Shown: positions 17,901 to 24,910 of the stretch, one piece after another
Position numbering within the stretch: the stretch's first letter is position 1
Layout of the letters: each line of letters begins with the position of its first letter
NCBI GenBank assembly: GCA_904418995.1
Contig: CAJFQF010000004.1
Location: forward strand, 1-64,000
Origin: Heritagella_A intestinalis
Lineage (GTDB): Bacteria > Bacillota > Clostridia > Oscillospirales > Acutalibacteraceae
Direction of reading: 5' to 3'
Length of the DNA: 64,000 nt
Made by a program: the position numbers and the translations under genes
Notes under the pieces: model-generated
Databases searched by the model: none
What the model was told of the DNA's origin: nothing
What the model saw: only the letters and a program-made list of their open reading frames with translations

Positions 17901-18021
17901 TCAGAGCGTGGAAGAGTGCGACCTGCTGGAAAACAAGACCGGCGAGGTTTCTTCCGAGGATTCCAAGCTCTTCTTCACCATCCGTCCCTATGAGATTAAG
18001 ACCTTCCGGGTGCGGTTCTAA
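14938..18021 (+). CDS. Alpha-mannosidase, GH38
   Basis: Removes alpha-linked mannose from glycans; without a signal peptide it should act on imported oligosaccharides in the cytoplasm. The 1027-residue length is normal for bacterial GH38. The zinc site motif GHTHIDVAWWW holds His241, His243 and Asp245; the likely nucleophile is Asp355 in WLPDVFGYSG; QFHDILPGSS (His573-Asp574) closes the active site; the C-terminal half is the usual beta-sandwich region. I placed the start at 14938 because AAGGAGACC lies just before it; the longer frame from 14890 lacks a site. Together with the GH130 gene it gives a pathway for N-glycan-like or mixed-linkage mannosides. Confidence 0.95.
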   Translation: MMFAKERAEVIAAQLKKARIPQSFRLESWKIKEGFWLRPEEADADAAPFSDFDSKTMHWYGKDRHYWFRTSFTVPESFDGREMWLYLHTQIDEWDDGRNPQFLVFVNGKVRQGADMHHRELKLVDCAKAGDTYTIDLQAYTGIMHPEFRLMAEVQELDPEVNGLYYDIQVPLWAMSRMNPKEKTCIDLCTALNDAVNVLDMRRVPSAAFSASVKEARALLAKTVYGEMAGYQDVIASCIGHTHIDVAWWWTVAQTREKVARSFATVLKLMEEYPEYQFMSSQPVLYSFLKERYPELYAKIKERVAQGRWEPEGGMWLEADCNLTSGESLVRQFLYGKRFFKEEFGRDNRVLWLPDVFGYSGALPQIMKKCGIDYFMTTKLSWNQFNMVPNDTMMWEGIDGSQVLTHFISTLGVGQSTDRFFTTYNGMLHPDAIMGGWERYQNKEMNNDILISYGYGDGGGGPTREMLETGRRMEKGVKGIPTVRQCGSRKYFEELEERVKDNRHLPVWTGEFYFEYHRGTYTSMARNKRGNRKSEFLLSDLELLSVLAAEKGVAYPAEELEKLWKMVLLNQFHDILPGSSIEEVYEVTKEEYQQLAEEAGALLREREQAVAGQGKGVTVFNTAGVAASGLVELPQGVQGLAGEPVQAYEGKVYALAEAVPSKGWKAFAQGEAVPAESPFALTEQDGIFAIETPYYRAEIDSEGMFTSLFDKENGREVFKPGTRGNRMRVFEDKPMYYDNWDIDIYYTEKGWDLTEASRIEWTANGPLFAELTIERDFMQSKLKQKIRFYADTRRIDFDTWVDWHEHQHLLKVFMPADVHTDEASFDIQFGNVTRKTHTNTSWDQARFESCGHKWADVSESGYGVSLLNDCKYGHSVHGSEMALTLIKSGIEPNPNADNDEHVFTYSLYPHAGGWREGGTQAEAIKLNQPLTAVQGGQPGDSFSFASVNCENVILETVKQAEDGDGVILRVIEEQNKRTNAVLTLGREIQSVEECDLLENKTGEVSSEDSKLFFTIRPYEIKTFRVRF

Positions 18022-18035
18022 CAGAATATCCGAAG

Positions 18036-18072
18036 CAAAAAGCCAGCCGATGGAAAATCGGCTGGCTTTTAT
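18036..18072 (+). terminator. Terminator after the mannosidase
   Basis: AAAGCCAGCCGAT and ATCGGCTGGCTTT form a 13-base stem around a five-base loop, with T-rich flank. It lies between convergent genes and could serve both strands. Confidence 0.85.
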
Positions 18073-18099
18073 TACTTTTTGTATATTAGATTATAGATA

Positions 18100-19761
18100 T
18101 TACCGATTGGAACCGAAAATAGACTGATACAGCCGGTATCCGCCGGAAAGATTGTATACATTATAGCCGTGCTGGGCGAGAATCCGGGCGGCCAGATAGC
18201 CCCGCAGCCCCACCTGGCAGGTGACATAGAGGGTCTTGTCCCGGGGAATTTCGGCCAGGTGCTCCCGGAGGGAATCCAGGGGGATGTTCACAAAGCCGGG
18301 AATGGTGCCGGCCATGTACTCCATGGGGGTGCGCACATCGATGCACAGACTGTTGGGGTCGTTGCGGGCCTCCTCTACCTGGTGCCAGTGGAATACATTC
18401 ACCAGGCCGGAGAGGATGTTCTCAATAATATAGCCGGCCATGTTAATGGGGTCTTTGGCGGAACCGAAGGGCGGGGCGTAGCAAAGCTCCAGCTCCGTCA
18501 GGTCGTGGCCGGTCATGCCGGCCCGGATGGCGGTGGCCAGTACGTCGCAGCGCTTGTCCACGCCCTCGGTGCCGATGATCTGGGCCCCTAAAATCTTGCC
18601 GGTTTTCTTTTCAAAAATCACCTTCATGGAGAGGTTGGACGCGCCGGGATAATAGGTGGCGTGGTTAGCGGGGAACAGATAGGTCTTTTCATAGTCCAGC
18701 CCCAGGGCTTTGGCGGTCTTTTCGTTGATGCCGGTGGAGGCGGCGGTGAGGTCGAAGAGCTTCAAAATAGAAGAACCCTGGGCGCCGGTGTACCGGCTGG
18801 GAATGCCGCAGATGTTGTCGGCGGCTACCCGGCCCTGACGGTTGGCGGGGCCAGCCAGAGGCAGGTAGGTTTTCTGCCCGGTGACAAAGTGGGTGGTCTC
18901 CACCAGGTCCCCTACGGCGTAGATGCCGGGCACCTGGGTCTCCATAGCGGAGTTGACCAAAATTGCGCCCCGGTCGTTGGTGGGGATACCGGCGTCCCGG
19001 GCAATTTTGCTGGCAGGACGCACCCCCGCGGCCAGAATCAGCAGGCCCGTTTCCAGGGTTTCCCCGTTGACCACAGCGGACAGGCCGGTTTCCGTTTCCC
19101 GGATTTCTGTCAGGGCGCTTTGCAGCAGGAGTCGTACCCCCTTCTGTTGGAGATGGGTGTGGAGTTGGGCGGCCATTTCCGGGTCCAGGGAGGGCAGCAC
19201 CTGATCTGCCATCTCTGCCAGAGTGACCTTTACGCCCAGCTGGTACAGGTTCTCGGCTACTTCCAGGCCGATGAAGCCGCCGCCGATTACCAGGGCCTCT
19301 TTGGGATGATTTTGGGCGATGTAGGACTGGACCGCCACCGTGTCGGGGATGTTCCGGACGGTAAAGACCTTTTGAGAGGAAAGGCCGGGAATGGGAGGCG
19401 TGGAGGCGTCTGCGCCCATGGCCAAAATCAGGGAGTCATAGGATTCCTCATAGTCTTCTCCGGTTTGGAGGTTCCGGATGGTGACGGTTTTCTGCTTCGG
19501 ATGGATGGCTACCGCTTCGCTGTATACCCGGACGTCCACACAGAACCGGCCGTGGAAGCTCTCCGGTGTTTGCAGGGTCAAGGCAGAGCGATCCCGGATG
19601 GTGCCGCCCAGGTAATAGGGGAGCCCGCAGTTGGCAAAGGAAATGTAGGGCCCCTTTTCTATAATCACAATGTTTGCGTTTTCGTCCAGACGGCGCAGCC
19701 GGGCCGCAGCAGAAGCGCCGCCTGCCACACCGCCGATAATCAGTACTTTTTTCTGGCTCAT
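18100..19761 (-). CDS. CoA-disulfide reductase with C-terminal rhodanese domain
   Basis: FAD- and NAD(P)H-dependent oxidoreductase of 553 residues that reduces CoA disulfide or persulfide/polysulfide. The first 440 residues are a pyridine nucleotide-disulfide reductase: FAD loop IIGGVAGGASAAARLRR, redox Cys45 in SFANCGLPYYLGG, the second nucleotide loop VIGGGFIGLEVAE, and the PPFGSAKDPIN dimerisation part. The last 100 residues are a rhodanese domain with catalytic loop CQVGLRG. The fusion is the known CoADR-RHD type, linked to sulfur or peroxide metabolism in anaerobes. The start at 19761 has GGGAG upstream; longer frames read into non-coding DNA. It stands alone on the minus strand. Confidence 0.93.
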   Translation of the reverse strand: MSQKKVLIIGGVAGGASAAARLRRLDENANIVIIEKGPYISFANCGLPYYLGGTIRDRSALTLQTPESFHGRFCVDVRVYSEAVAIHPKQKTVTIRNLQTGEDYEESYDSLILAMGADASTPPIPGLSSQKVFTVRNIPDTVAVQSYIAQNHPKEALVIGGGFIGLEVAENLYQLGVKVTLAEMADQVLPSLDPEMAAQLHTHLQQKGVRLLLQSALTEIRETETGLSAVVNGETLETGLLILAAGVRPASKIARDAGIPTNDRGAILVNSAMETQVPGIYAVGDLVETTHFVTGQKTYLPLAGPANRQGRVAADNICGIPSRYTGAQGSSILKLFDLTAASTGINEKTAKALGLDYEKTYLFPANHATYYPGASNLSMKVIFEKKTGKILGAQIIGTEGVDKRCDVLATAIRAGMTGHDLTELELCYAPPFGSAKDPINMAGYIIENILSGLVNVFHWHQVEEARNDPNSLCIDVRTPMEYMAGTIPGFVNIPLDSLREHLAEIPRDKTLYVTCQVGLRGYLAARILAQHGYNVYNLSGGYRLYQSIFGSNR

Positions 19762-19879
19762 AGCAAATGCTCCCTTTCTAATGATATATAGGTTGATAGA
19801 TAGATTTGGGGATGGAACTGTATTATATTTAGAATACCACAGAAAAGGGATGTTGTCTGTGCGTAAGTCACAGAAAATT

Positions 19880-19907
19880 TTGCATTGGAGGCCAGGTGTG
19901 CTATAAT
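19880..19907 (+). promoter_or_regulatory. Promoter of the leader peptide and methyltransferase
   Basis: TTGCAT at 19880-19885 and TATAAT at 19902-19907 with a 16-base spacer. The transcript would start about 20-30 bases before the leader peptide. Confidence 0.6.
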
Positions 19908-19936
19908 AAAGAAAATATCCCAGGGAGGGAACGCTG

Positions 19937-19972
19937 ATGCGGACACCGCGAATTAACTGCCGGGTGCAGTAG
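19937..19972 (+). CDS. Leader peptide (11 codons) ahead of the methyltransferase
   Basis: The ATG at 19937 follows GGGAGGG at 19923-19929 with good spacing and encodes MRTPRINCRVQ before a TAG at 19970-19972. A short, well-initiated peptide between a promoter and a methyltransferase gene, followed by a stem-loop, resembles translational or transcriptional attenuation leaders of ribosome-methylation or drug-response genes. I do not know this exact peptide, and no function is proven. Confidence 0.5.
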   Translation: MRTPRINCRVQ

Positions 19973-19977
19973 CCGTA

Positions 19978-20014
19978 CGATGACCGGCTGCATTCGGATG
20001 GCTTAGGGTCATCG
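19978..20014 (+). promoter_or_regulatory. Stem-loop after the leader peptide
   Basis: CGATGACC at 19978-19985 pairs perfectly with GGTCATCG at 20007-20014; it starts only 5 bases after the leader stop, so a ribosome stalled on the leader would cover its left arm. No T-run follows, which argues against a simple terminator. Confidence 0.4.
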
Positions 20015-20076
20015 GGGGAGACTGTGCCTCTTTCTATATATAGTATAGACGGATCGTGAAAGGAGCAGTTTTTCAT

Positions 20077-20847
20077 ATGAACGCAGAAATGACCAATCAA
20101 GAGCAATGGAGAACAAGCTGGAAGGCGGAGGAAGCCGCCTCTTTTTCCGGGTGGGACTTTTCCCATTTGGACGGCCGTTGGCAGGAGGGGGGAATCCCCT
20201 GGGACTATGGGGAAATTGTCCGGGAATTCTTGCAGGATTCCATGGAGTTGCTGGACATGGGTACCGGCGGTGGGTAGTTCCTTCTGACCCTGGGGCACCC
20301 CTATGCCCGTACCACGGTAACCGAGGGCTATCCGCCCAATGCAGCCCTGTGCCGGGAACGTCTGGCCCCGCTGGGCATCCGGGTATCGGAAGTGGACGGG
20401 GAAGACCCGCTGCCCTTTGCGGACGCTTCCTTTGATTTGGTAATTGACCGGCATGAATCCTTCCGGCCGGAAGAAGTGTACCGGATACTGAAGCCGGGAG
20501 GACGGTTTATCACCCAGCAGGTGGGCGGCAAAAACGACAATGACCTTTCCCGCCGGCTGATTCCCGGTTTCCAGCCCCAATATCCCCAGTATACTCTGGC
20601 CCACAACCGGCTGCTGCTGGAGCGGGTCGGGTTTACCGTGGAAGATGGCCGGGAAGTGTTTTCTCCCATCCGCTTTTTTGACACCGGGGCTTTGGTGTAC
20701 TTCGCGAAGATTCTGCCCTGGGAGTTCCCGGGGTTTACGGTGGAGGACTGCTGGGAGCAGCTCTGCCGGATAGAAAAACAGCGGCAGCGCGACGGATGGA
20801 TTCAGGGTACGGAACATCGGTTCCTGCTGCGGGCGATCAAAAAATAA
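20077..20847 (+). pseudogene. Class I SAM-dependent methyltransferase interrupted by one in-frame TAG
   Basis: Two open stretches in the same frame, 20077-20274 and 20278-20847, are separated only by TAG at 20275-20277. Joined, they give a 256-residue methyltransferase: motif I LLDMGTGGG-stop-FLLTLG, the acidic GYPPNAALCRERL segment, DASFDLVIDRH, and KPGGRFITQQVGG. The residue after the glycine loop is normally Glu in this group, so a single GAG-to-TAG change would explain the stop. There are no other frameshifts or stops, so the mutation is recent, or the stop is read through. AAAGGAG at 20058-20064 supports the start. The substrate is unknown. Confidence 0.8.
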
Positions 20848-20865
20848 AGAGAGGGGACGAATCGT

Positions 20866-21048
20866 TTGAAAGGAAAAAGCGTCTGTGAGTGCTGCGCCAG
20901 CTATGTGTACGACGACGAATACGGCTACTATCGTTGTGACGTCAACTTGGACGAGGACGAAATGGAGCAGTTCCTCCGGGGGAGCCTGGATAACTGCCCC
21001 TATTATCAGCCCTACGACGAGTACAAGATTGTACAGAAGCAGAATTAA
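20866..21048 (+). CDS. DUF6472 family small protein
   Basis: A 60-residue acidic protein with four cysteines arranged as CECC near the N-terminus, then C and C in YYRCDVN and DNCPYYQPYDEYK. The cysteine pattern suggests a small metal-binding fold, and the DNCPYY ending is characteristic of this clostridial family; its function is unknown. The start is a TTG at 20866 with GAGAGGGG upstream. It lies 18 bases after the methyltransferase frame and is probably cotranscribed. A terminator follows directly. Confidence 0.7.
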   Translation: MKGKSVCECCASYVYDDEYGYYRCDVNLDEDEMEQFLRGSLDNCPYYQPYDEYKIVQKQN

Positions 21049-21060
21049 AGGGTGCTTTCG

Positions 21061-21092
21061 GGAGGCTGTGGTCATTCCGCAGCCTCTTTTTT
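21061..21092 (+). terminator. Terminator after the DUF6472 gene
   Basis: GGAGGCTG at 21061-21068 pairs with CAGCCTC at 21080-21086, followed by TTTTTT. Confidence 0.8.
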
Positions 21093-21099
21093 GCGGGGA

Positions 21100-21135
21100 A
21101 AAGGTTACAAATTCCCGGCGATTTGTAACCTTTTT
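21100..21135 (+). terminator. Second hairpin carrying GTTACAAAT arms
   Basis: AAAGGTTACAAAT pairs with ATTTGTAACCTTT around an 8-base loop and continues into TTTTT-like sequence. The 13-base perfect stem contains one TGTAAC word, the same half-site that forms the WalR-like box 160 bases downstream. Confidence 0.6.
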
Positions 21136-21290
21136 AAAGAAATTCTCTTGCGGAAAATCGAATAAATATACTTAAATAAAAAAGTGGACATCACTTTTGA
21201 AAAAAAGAATTTCAGAGTTTATGGGAAACTCGCAGATTTAAAATAAAATATATTTGTATAAATATTCATTCATTACAAAGCCTTTGGTTT

Positions 21291-21307
21291 TGTAACCGTT
21301 TTGTAAC
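21291..21307 (+). promoter_or_regulatory. WalR-like box (TGTAAC-N5-TGTAAC)
   Basis: Two TGTAAC words at 21291-21296 and 21302-21307 are separated by exactly five bases, matching the published WalR (YycF) consensus TGTWAH-N5-TGTWAH. The next gene encodes a 3D-domain cell-wall protein, the same class as Bacillus subtilis YocH, a WalR target. The box is about 160 bases above the best promoter, farther than usual. Confidence 0.5.
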
Positions 21308-21467
21308 CTTTAATTTGTGTCAGTTTGCACATGGGATTTTCCGAAGAGGGTGACATAAAAAAGGAAAACCTGGAAGTTGCTGGCGATTTTTCGGGTTTAT
21401 TTTTCGCTCAAAGACTTTTAAAAATGCAGTTTTCGTTAAGATGCACAAAAAGCATGATTTTTAAAAT

Positions 21468-21496
21468 TTGACATTCGGGAAAACGATGCATATAAT
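21468..21496 (+). promoter_or_regulatory. Consensus sigma-A promoter of the 3D-domain gene
   Basis: TTGACA at 21468-21473, 17-base spacer, TATAAT at 21491-21496: a perfect match at both hexamers. The leader of about 90 bases holds the stem CTGCGGG/CCCGCAG at 21539-21558. Confidence 0.85.
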
Positions 21497-21589
21497 AACG
21501 CACAGCGTTGCAAATCCAAAAATCTTAACACGTCGACGCTGCGGGGATATGCCCGCAGACGCATGGCAAGACAAAGGAGAAGCATTGTT

Positions 21590-22813
21590 ATGTCTTTGAA
21601 AACGATGACGAAACGAAATCTGAACATGATGGCCCGTAATATTACGGCGCTGGTGGTCATGATGGCAATCTGCATCGGTTCTGTCATCACCGTAATGGCC
21701 CAGACAGTAGAGGTTACCATTGTGGACAACGGGGAGCAAACCTCCGTATCCATGATGGACCCTTCTGAAGAAAGCGTGCTGAAAACAGCAGTGGAACGCC
21801 AGCTGGTGGAGCCTGTAGACGGCGATGACCAGGTGGTCTTCAATGAAGAAGAGAACACCCTGACCATCCGCCGGGGCCTCACCGCTGAGGTGGCTGCCGA
21901 TGGCACCACCCGCACGGTAAAGCTCTATTATGGAGATACCGTTGCGGAAGCAGTGGAGGATTCCGGCTTTACCCTGGGAGAGAACGACGTCCTTTCTGTG
22001 GACGCGGACACCATCCTGCGGGAAGATGCCGAAGTTTCCATCACCCGGTATTACCATGTGACCCTTGCCCATGATGGGGAAGAGCAGACTTTGCTGGTGA
22101 AGGAAGGGGATGTGGCCTCCGCTCTGGAAGCCGCTAACCTGACCCTGGGGAAAGAGGATTACACCGATGTTCCCCTGGACCAGGCCCTGACCGAAGGCCT
22201 TGTGGTAACGGTTTCCCGCGTGACCTATGAGGAGACCCAGGAAACCGAGGCCGTAGCCTATTCCACCAAAGAGGAAAAGACCGATTCCCTCTATGAAGGG
22301 GAAACCAAGGTAAAGACCGAAGGCGTGGAAGGCGAACGCACCATTGTATACCGCAACAAGATGGTCAACGGTAAAGTAGTGGAGACCGAGGAAATTTCCA
22401 ATGAGGTCACCACAGAACCGGTGGACAAGGTGGTACTGGTGGGCACCAAGAAAAAGCCTTCCGGTTACGCCAGCATTTCTTCCGACGGGACCCTGATAGA
22501 CCACAATGGCAATAGAGTCTCTTATAAAAAGGCCTTTACCGGCCGCTGCACGGCGTATACCGGCGGCGGATGGACGGCTACCGGTCGCCCGGCCCAGTAT
22601 GGCAACATTGCGGTAAACCCCGATGTGATTCCCTATGGCTCTAAGCTGTATATCTGTTCCCCGGATGGCTCGGTGGTGTATGGCTATGCCATCGCAGCGG
22701 ACACCGGCGGATTTGCCAGCAAGGGCTACATTATGGCAGACCTGTATTTTGACACCTATGAGGAATGCGCCAACTTTGGCGTGCGCAATATGACCATTTA
22801 TGTGCTGTCCTGA
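21590..22813 (+). CDS. Secreted cell-wall protein with DUF348, G5 and 3D domains
   Basis: Probably a peptidoglycan-active enzyme acting outside the membrane. The 407-residue protein has a membrane-spanning signal or anchor at residues 17-38, two ubiquitin-like DUF348 repeats (roughly 70-190), a G5 domain (about 200-290) and a C-terminal 3D domain (about 315-405). The 3D domain shows three conserved aspartates in NPDVIPYG, AADTGG and ADLYFDT and the TAYTGGGWTATG start, matching lytic transglycosylase-like RpfB/YocH proteins. The ATG at 21590 follows AAAGGAG. It has a consensus promoter and a WalR-like box upstream and its own terminator, so it is a single-gene unit. Confidence 0.92.
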   Translation: MSLKTMTKRNLNMMARNITALVVMMAICIGSVITVMAQTVEVTIVDNGEQTSVSMMDPSEESVLKTAVERQLVEPVDGDDQVVFNEEENTLTIRRGLTAEVAADGTTRTVKLYYGDTVAEAVEDSGFTLGENDVLSVDADTILREDAEVSITRYYHVTLAHDGEEQTLLVKEGDVASALEAANLTLGKEDYTDVPLDQALTEGLVVTVSRVTYEETQETEAVAYSTKEEKTDSLYEGETKVKTEGVEGERTIVYRNKMVNGKVVETEEISNEVTTEPVDKVVLVGTKKKPSGYASISSDGTLIDHNGNRVSYKKAFTGRCTAYTGGGWTATGRPAQYGNIAVNPDVIPYGSKLYICSPDGSVVYGYAIAADTGGFASKGYIMADLYFDTYEECANFGVRNMTIYVLS

Positions 22814-22826
22814 GAAGGCGGCATCC

Positions 22827-22861
22827 GGCGGAGCGGGCTTCCCGTTCCGCCTTTTCTTTTT
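22827..22861 (+). terminator. Terminator after the 3D-domain gene
   Basis: GGCGGAGCGGG at 22827-22837 pairs with CCCGTTCCGCC at 22841-22851 with one mismatch, followed by TTTTCTTTTT. Confidence 0.85.
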
Positions 22862-22977
22862 GCCAGAAATTCTGATGAGGCTTGCAATGGGCCGGGCGGT
22901 GGGGTACAATGGGTTTGACAGAAACAGAAAGCCCTGAAATCAGCAGAAAAAATGTTCGATTTTTTTCTGAAAACCCC

Positions 22978-23006
22978 TTGCTTTTCGCAAAAGATGGTGG
23001 TATGAT
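22978..23006 (+). promoter_or_regulatory. Promoter of the small membrane protein genes
   Basis: TTGCTT at 22978-22983 and TATGAT at 23001-23006, spacer 17 bases. Confidence 0.6.
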
Positions 23007-23047
23007 AACTTTGTACCGAACATATGAGCGAACACGGAGGGATTTTC

Positions 23048-23362
23048 ATGAATTGGATAAGCGGAATCATCATGTTGTGTGGAGTGGCTGGAATGGCATT
23101 CTGGTTTCGGCCCAGAGAAAGGGACAGCCTGCTTCTTTGCGGCATCGGCTTGTTTATGGGGGTTCTCTCCCTGTTGATGAGCGATGGATTGCTGCCCTTG
23201 CAGGCGGTGGAGCAGGGGATGCAGGCGGTGATTCTGGGCCTGTGCTTCGTGCAGCTTCGCCGGGAGAAAAAGGCCCGGTCCGCCCGCCGCAGGATGGTAG
23301 TGCGAAAGGGAAAAGCGCCTGCCCCGGCTTCTCCCAAGGGGGATTCCAAGGCCTGCGCGTAA
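23048..23362 (+). CDS. Small membrane protein, unknown function
   Basis: A 104-residue product with two or three hydrophobic segments (about 4-20, 28-45 and 50-68) and a strongly basic tail rich in Arg and Lys. I do not recognise the family. The ATG at 23048 has GGAGGG at 23036-23041; the frame could extend eight codons upstream but without a site. It is the first gene of a three-gene unit that ends with the AEC transporter; the basic tail would face the cytoplasm. Confidence 0.6.
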   Translation: MNWISGIIMLCGVAGMAFWFRPRERDSLLLCGIGLFMGVLSLLMSDGLLPLQAVEQGMQAVILGLCFVQLRREKKARSARRRMVVRKGKAPAPASPKGDSKACA

Positions 23363-23412
23363 CCGGTCCTGGCTTTCTGTCTGCCGATACTTGATGGAAG
23401 GGAAGAGACCCA

Positions 23413-23748
23413 ATGGATTACGTATATGCGGCCATGTGGTTGATTATCGGATTCCTGCTGATTTTCCGTATGGGAAAGGAACACAAAGTCTTTTATTTGG
23501 CAGGGGGATTTTTCCTGCTGCTGGGCATCTGGCGGCTGGCGGATATTTTCGCTCCCCAGGACCTGTTTGCCGGCGTGTGGGGGATCGTGTTCCGAATCAT
23601 AGCGGTGGCGGCCCTGGTGCTGCTGTGCCTGGTATTCTGGCGGAGCTACCAAAAGGACCGGGAATCCTTTAAAGACGGCGAAAAAGAACAGGGAGCACCG
23701 CAGAAAGAAGAAAGCGAAGAAAAGCCGGGGGATCACGAGGGATGGTAA
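23413..23748 (+). CDS. Small membrane protein, unknown function
   Basis: A 111-residue product with three hydrophobic segments (residues about 3-19, 27-42 and 55-75) and a charged C-terminal tail dominated by Glu, Lys and Gln. No family was recognised. The start has GGAAGGGAAGAG upstream. It overlaps the AEC transporter start by 7 bases, so translation of the two is coupled and the three genes from 23048 to 24674 probably act together. Its topology resembles the upstream gene, but there is no clear sequence similarity between the two. Confidence 0.6.
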   Translation: MDYVYAAMWLIIGFLLIFRMGKEHKVFYLAGGFFLLLGIWRLADIFAPQDLFAGVWGIVFRIIAVAALVLLCLVFWRSYQKDRESFKDGEKEQGAPQKEESEEKPGDHEGW

Positions 23749-24674
23749 CCTCGATCCTGACGGTCATGGAACAAGTGGTGGAGCTGTTCCTGATGATTGG
23801 CGTGGGGGTGGTGTGCTCCCGGGTGGGGATGATTACCCGCCGGGGCGCCGCCCAACTCACGTCTTTTTTATTGTATTTGGTGGCTCCTACGCTGATTTTG
23901 GTATCCCTCACCGGGACAGATACCGATATAGGCCCGGAGGACTTGGCCATGGCCTTTGGCTTGGCGCTGTTGGCCCACGGTCTGGGAATCCTGGTAAGCT
24001 GCCTGTTTTTCCGGAAGGAGCCTGATGCCCGGAAACGGATATTCCGGTTCGCTGCGGTGTATTCCAATACGGGCTTTATGGGGATTCCCCTGGTGCAGGC
24101 GGTGGTAGGACCGGAAGGCGTGATCTATGCCTCTATTTTTGTGGTGGTGTTTAACGTCGTGGTGTGGACCCACGGCTATGGGCTTATGAGCGGCGGCCAA
24201 CGCACCGGGCTGAAAAAACTCCTGCTGAACCCCGGGCTGCTGGCCCTGGCAGTGGGGCTCCCTATGTTCTTTTTGGACTGGCATTTCCCCCAGGTGCTCC
24301 AGGGGCCTCTGGAGAGCTTTTCCGCTCTCAATACGCCCCTGGCTATGGTGATCATTGGCTGCAATATTGCCCGGGTATCTCTCCGGGGATTTTTCTCAGA
24401 TTTGAAAATGCTGGGGGCCTGTGCCCTGCGGCTGCTGGTGGTGCCGGGAATCTTTTTTGCGGCGGTTCTGGCGCTGCGGCCGGAACCAGTGCTGCTGCTC
24501 TCCTGTGTCATCCAGGCCAGCGCGCCGGCTGCCGCCAATACAGTGCTCTTTGCCTCCCAGTTTGGAACAGGCGGCCCCCTGGCCTCCAAGGTTGTGGCCG
24601 TTACCACCCTGTTTTCTATTGTAACCATGCCTGTATTCGTGGTGGCGGCCCAATGGGCCTGTGGAATGCTCTAA
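23742..24674 (+). CDS. AEC family transporter (auxin efflux carrier-like)
   Basis: Secondary transporter of 310 residues with about ten membrane helices in two five-helix halves. The half-domain signatures are visible: FLMIGVGVVCSRVGMI and LVAPTLILVSLTG in the first, and SCVIQASAPAAANTVLFA in the second, with YSNTGFMGIPL in the middle. Bacterial members carry small organic anions such as malate or lactate; the substrate here is unknown. It overlaps the preceding small membrane gene by 7 bases and is followed by a terminator. Confidence 0.9.
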   Translation: MVTSILTVMEQVVELFLMIGVGVVCSRVGMITRRGAAQLTSFLLYLVAPTLILVSLTGTDTDIGPEDLAMAFGLALLAHGLGILVSCLFFRKEPDARKRIFRFAAVYSNTGFMGIPLVQAVVGPEGVIYASIFVVVFNVVVWTHGYGLMSGGQRTGLKKLLLNPGLLALAVGLPMFFLDWHFPQVLQGPLESFSALNTPLAMVIIGCNIARVSLRGFFSDLKMLGACALRLLVVPGIFFAAVLALRPEPVLLLSCVIQASAPAAANTVLFASQFGTGGPLASKVVAVTTLFSIVTMPVFVVAAQWACGML

Positions 24675-24744
24675 GGGAACCCTTTTCCCAGAGAAGGCAT
24701 ATTATAAAAAAGCGGTAGGGCCGGCCCTTCCCGCTTTGATATAG

Positions 24745-24775
24745 GCCCTCCGGCTTTCGTGCCGGAGGGCTTTTT
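24745..24775 (+). terminator. Terminator after the AEC transporter
   Basis: GCCCTCCGGC at 24745-24754 pairs with GCCGGAGGGC at 24761-24770 around a six-base loop, then TTTTT. Confidence 0.9.
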
Positions 24776-24817
24776 GGCCGGAAAAAAGGCCCTTTGGACG
24801 GTGGAAAGTTCCCGGCC

Positions 24818-24846
24818 TTGCAATGCGGGGAGAAATACGGTAGAAT
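24818..24846 (+). promoter_or_regulatory. Promoter of rpe
   Basis: TTGCAA at 24818-24823 and TAGAAT at 24841-24846 with a 17-base spacer. Confidence 0.6.
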
Positions 24847-24910
24847 AGAGGCAACAAGGAGCCGGACGTCTTGTCCTATTCCTAACCTTGATAGAAAGAG
24901 AGAACGTGAT

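Noticed and set aside
18661..19791. Long open frame on the plus strand opposite the CoA-disulfide reductase gene
   Set aside because: No ribosome site or family similarity; it is antisense to a clear enzyme gene with intact motifs.
20275..20277. Pyrrolysine or selenocysteine decoding of the TAG
   Set aside because: Selenocysteine uses TGA, and the methyltransferase is not of the MtmB/MtbB/MttB type; no PYLIS-like context.
21503..21590. c-di-AMP (ydaO-type) riboswitch ahead of the 3D-domain gene
   Set aside because: Such RNAs often precede wall hydrolases, but the leader lacks the conserved ydaO core; only a simple stem is seen.
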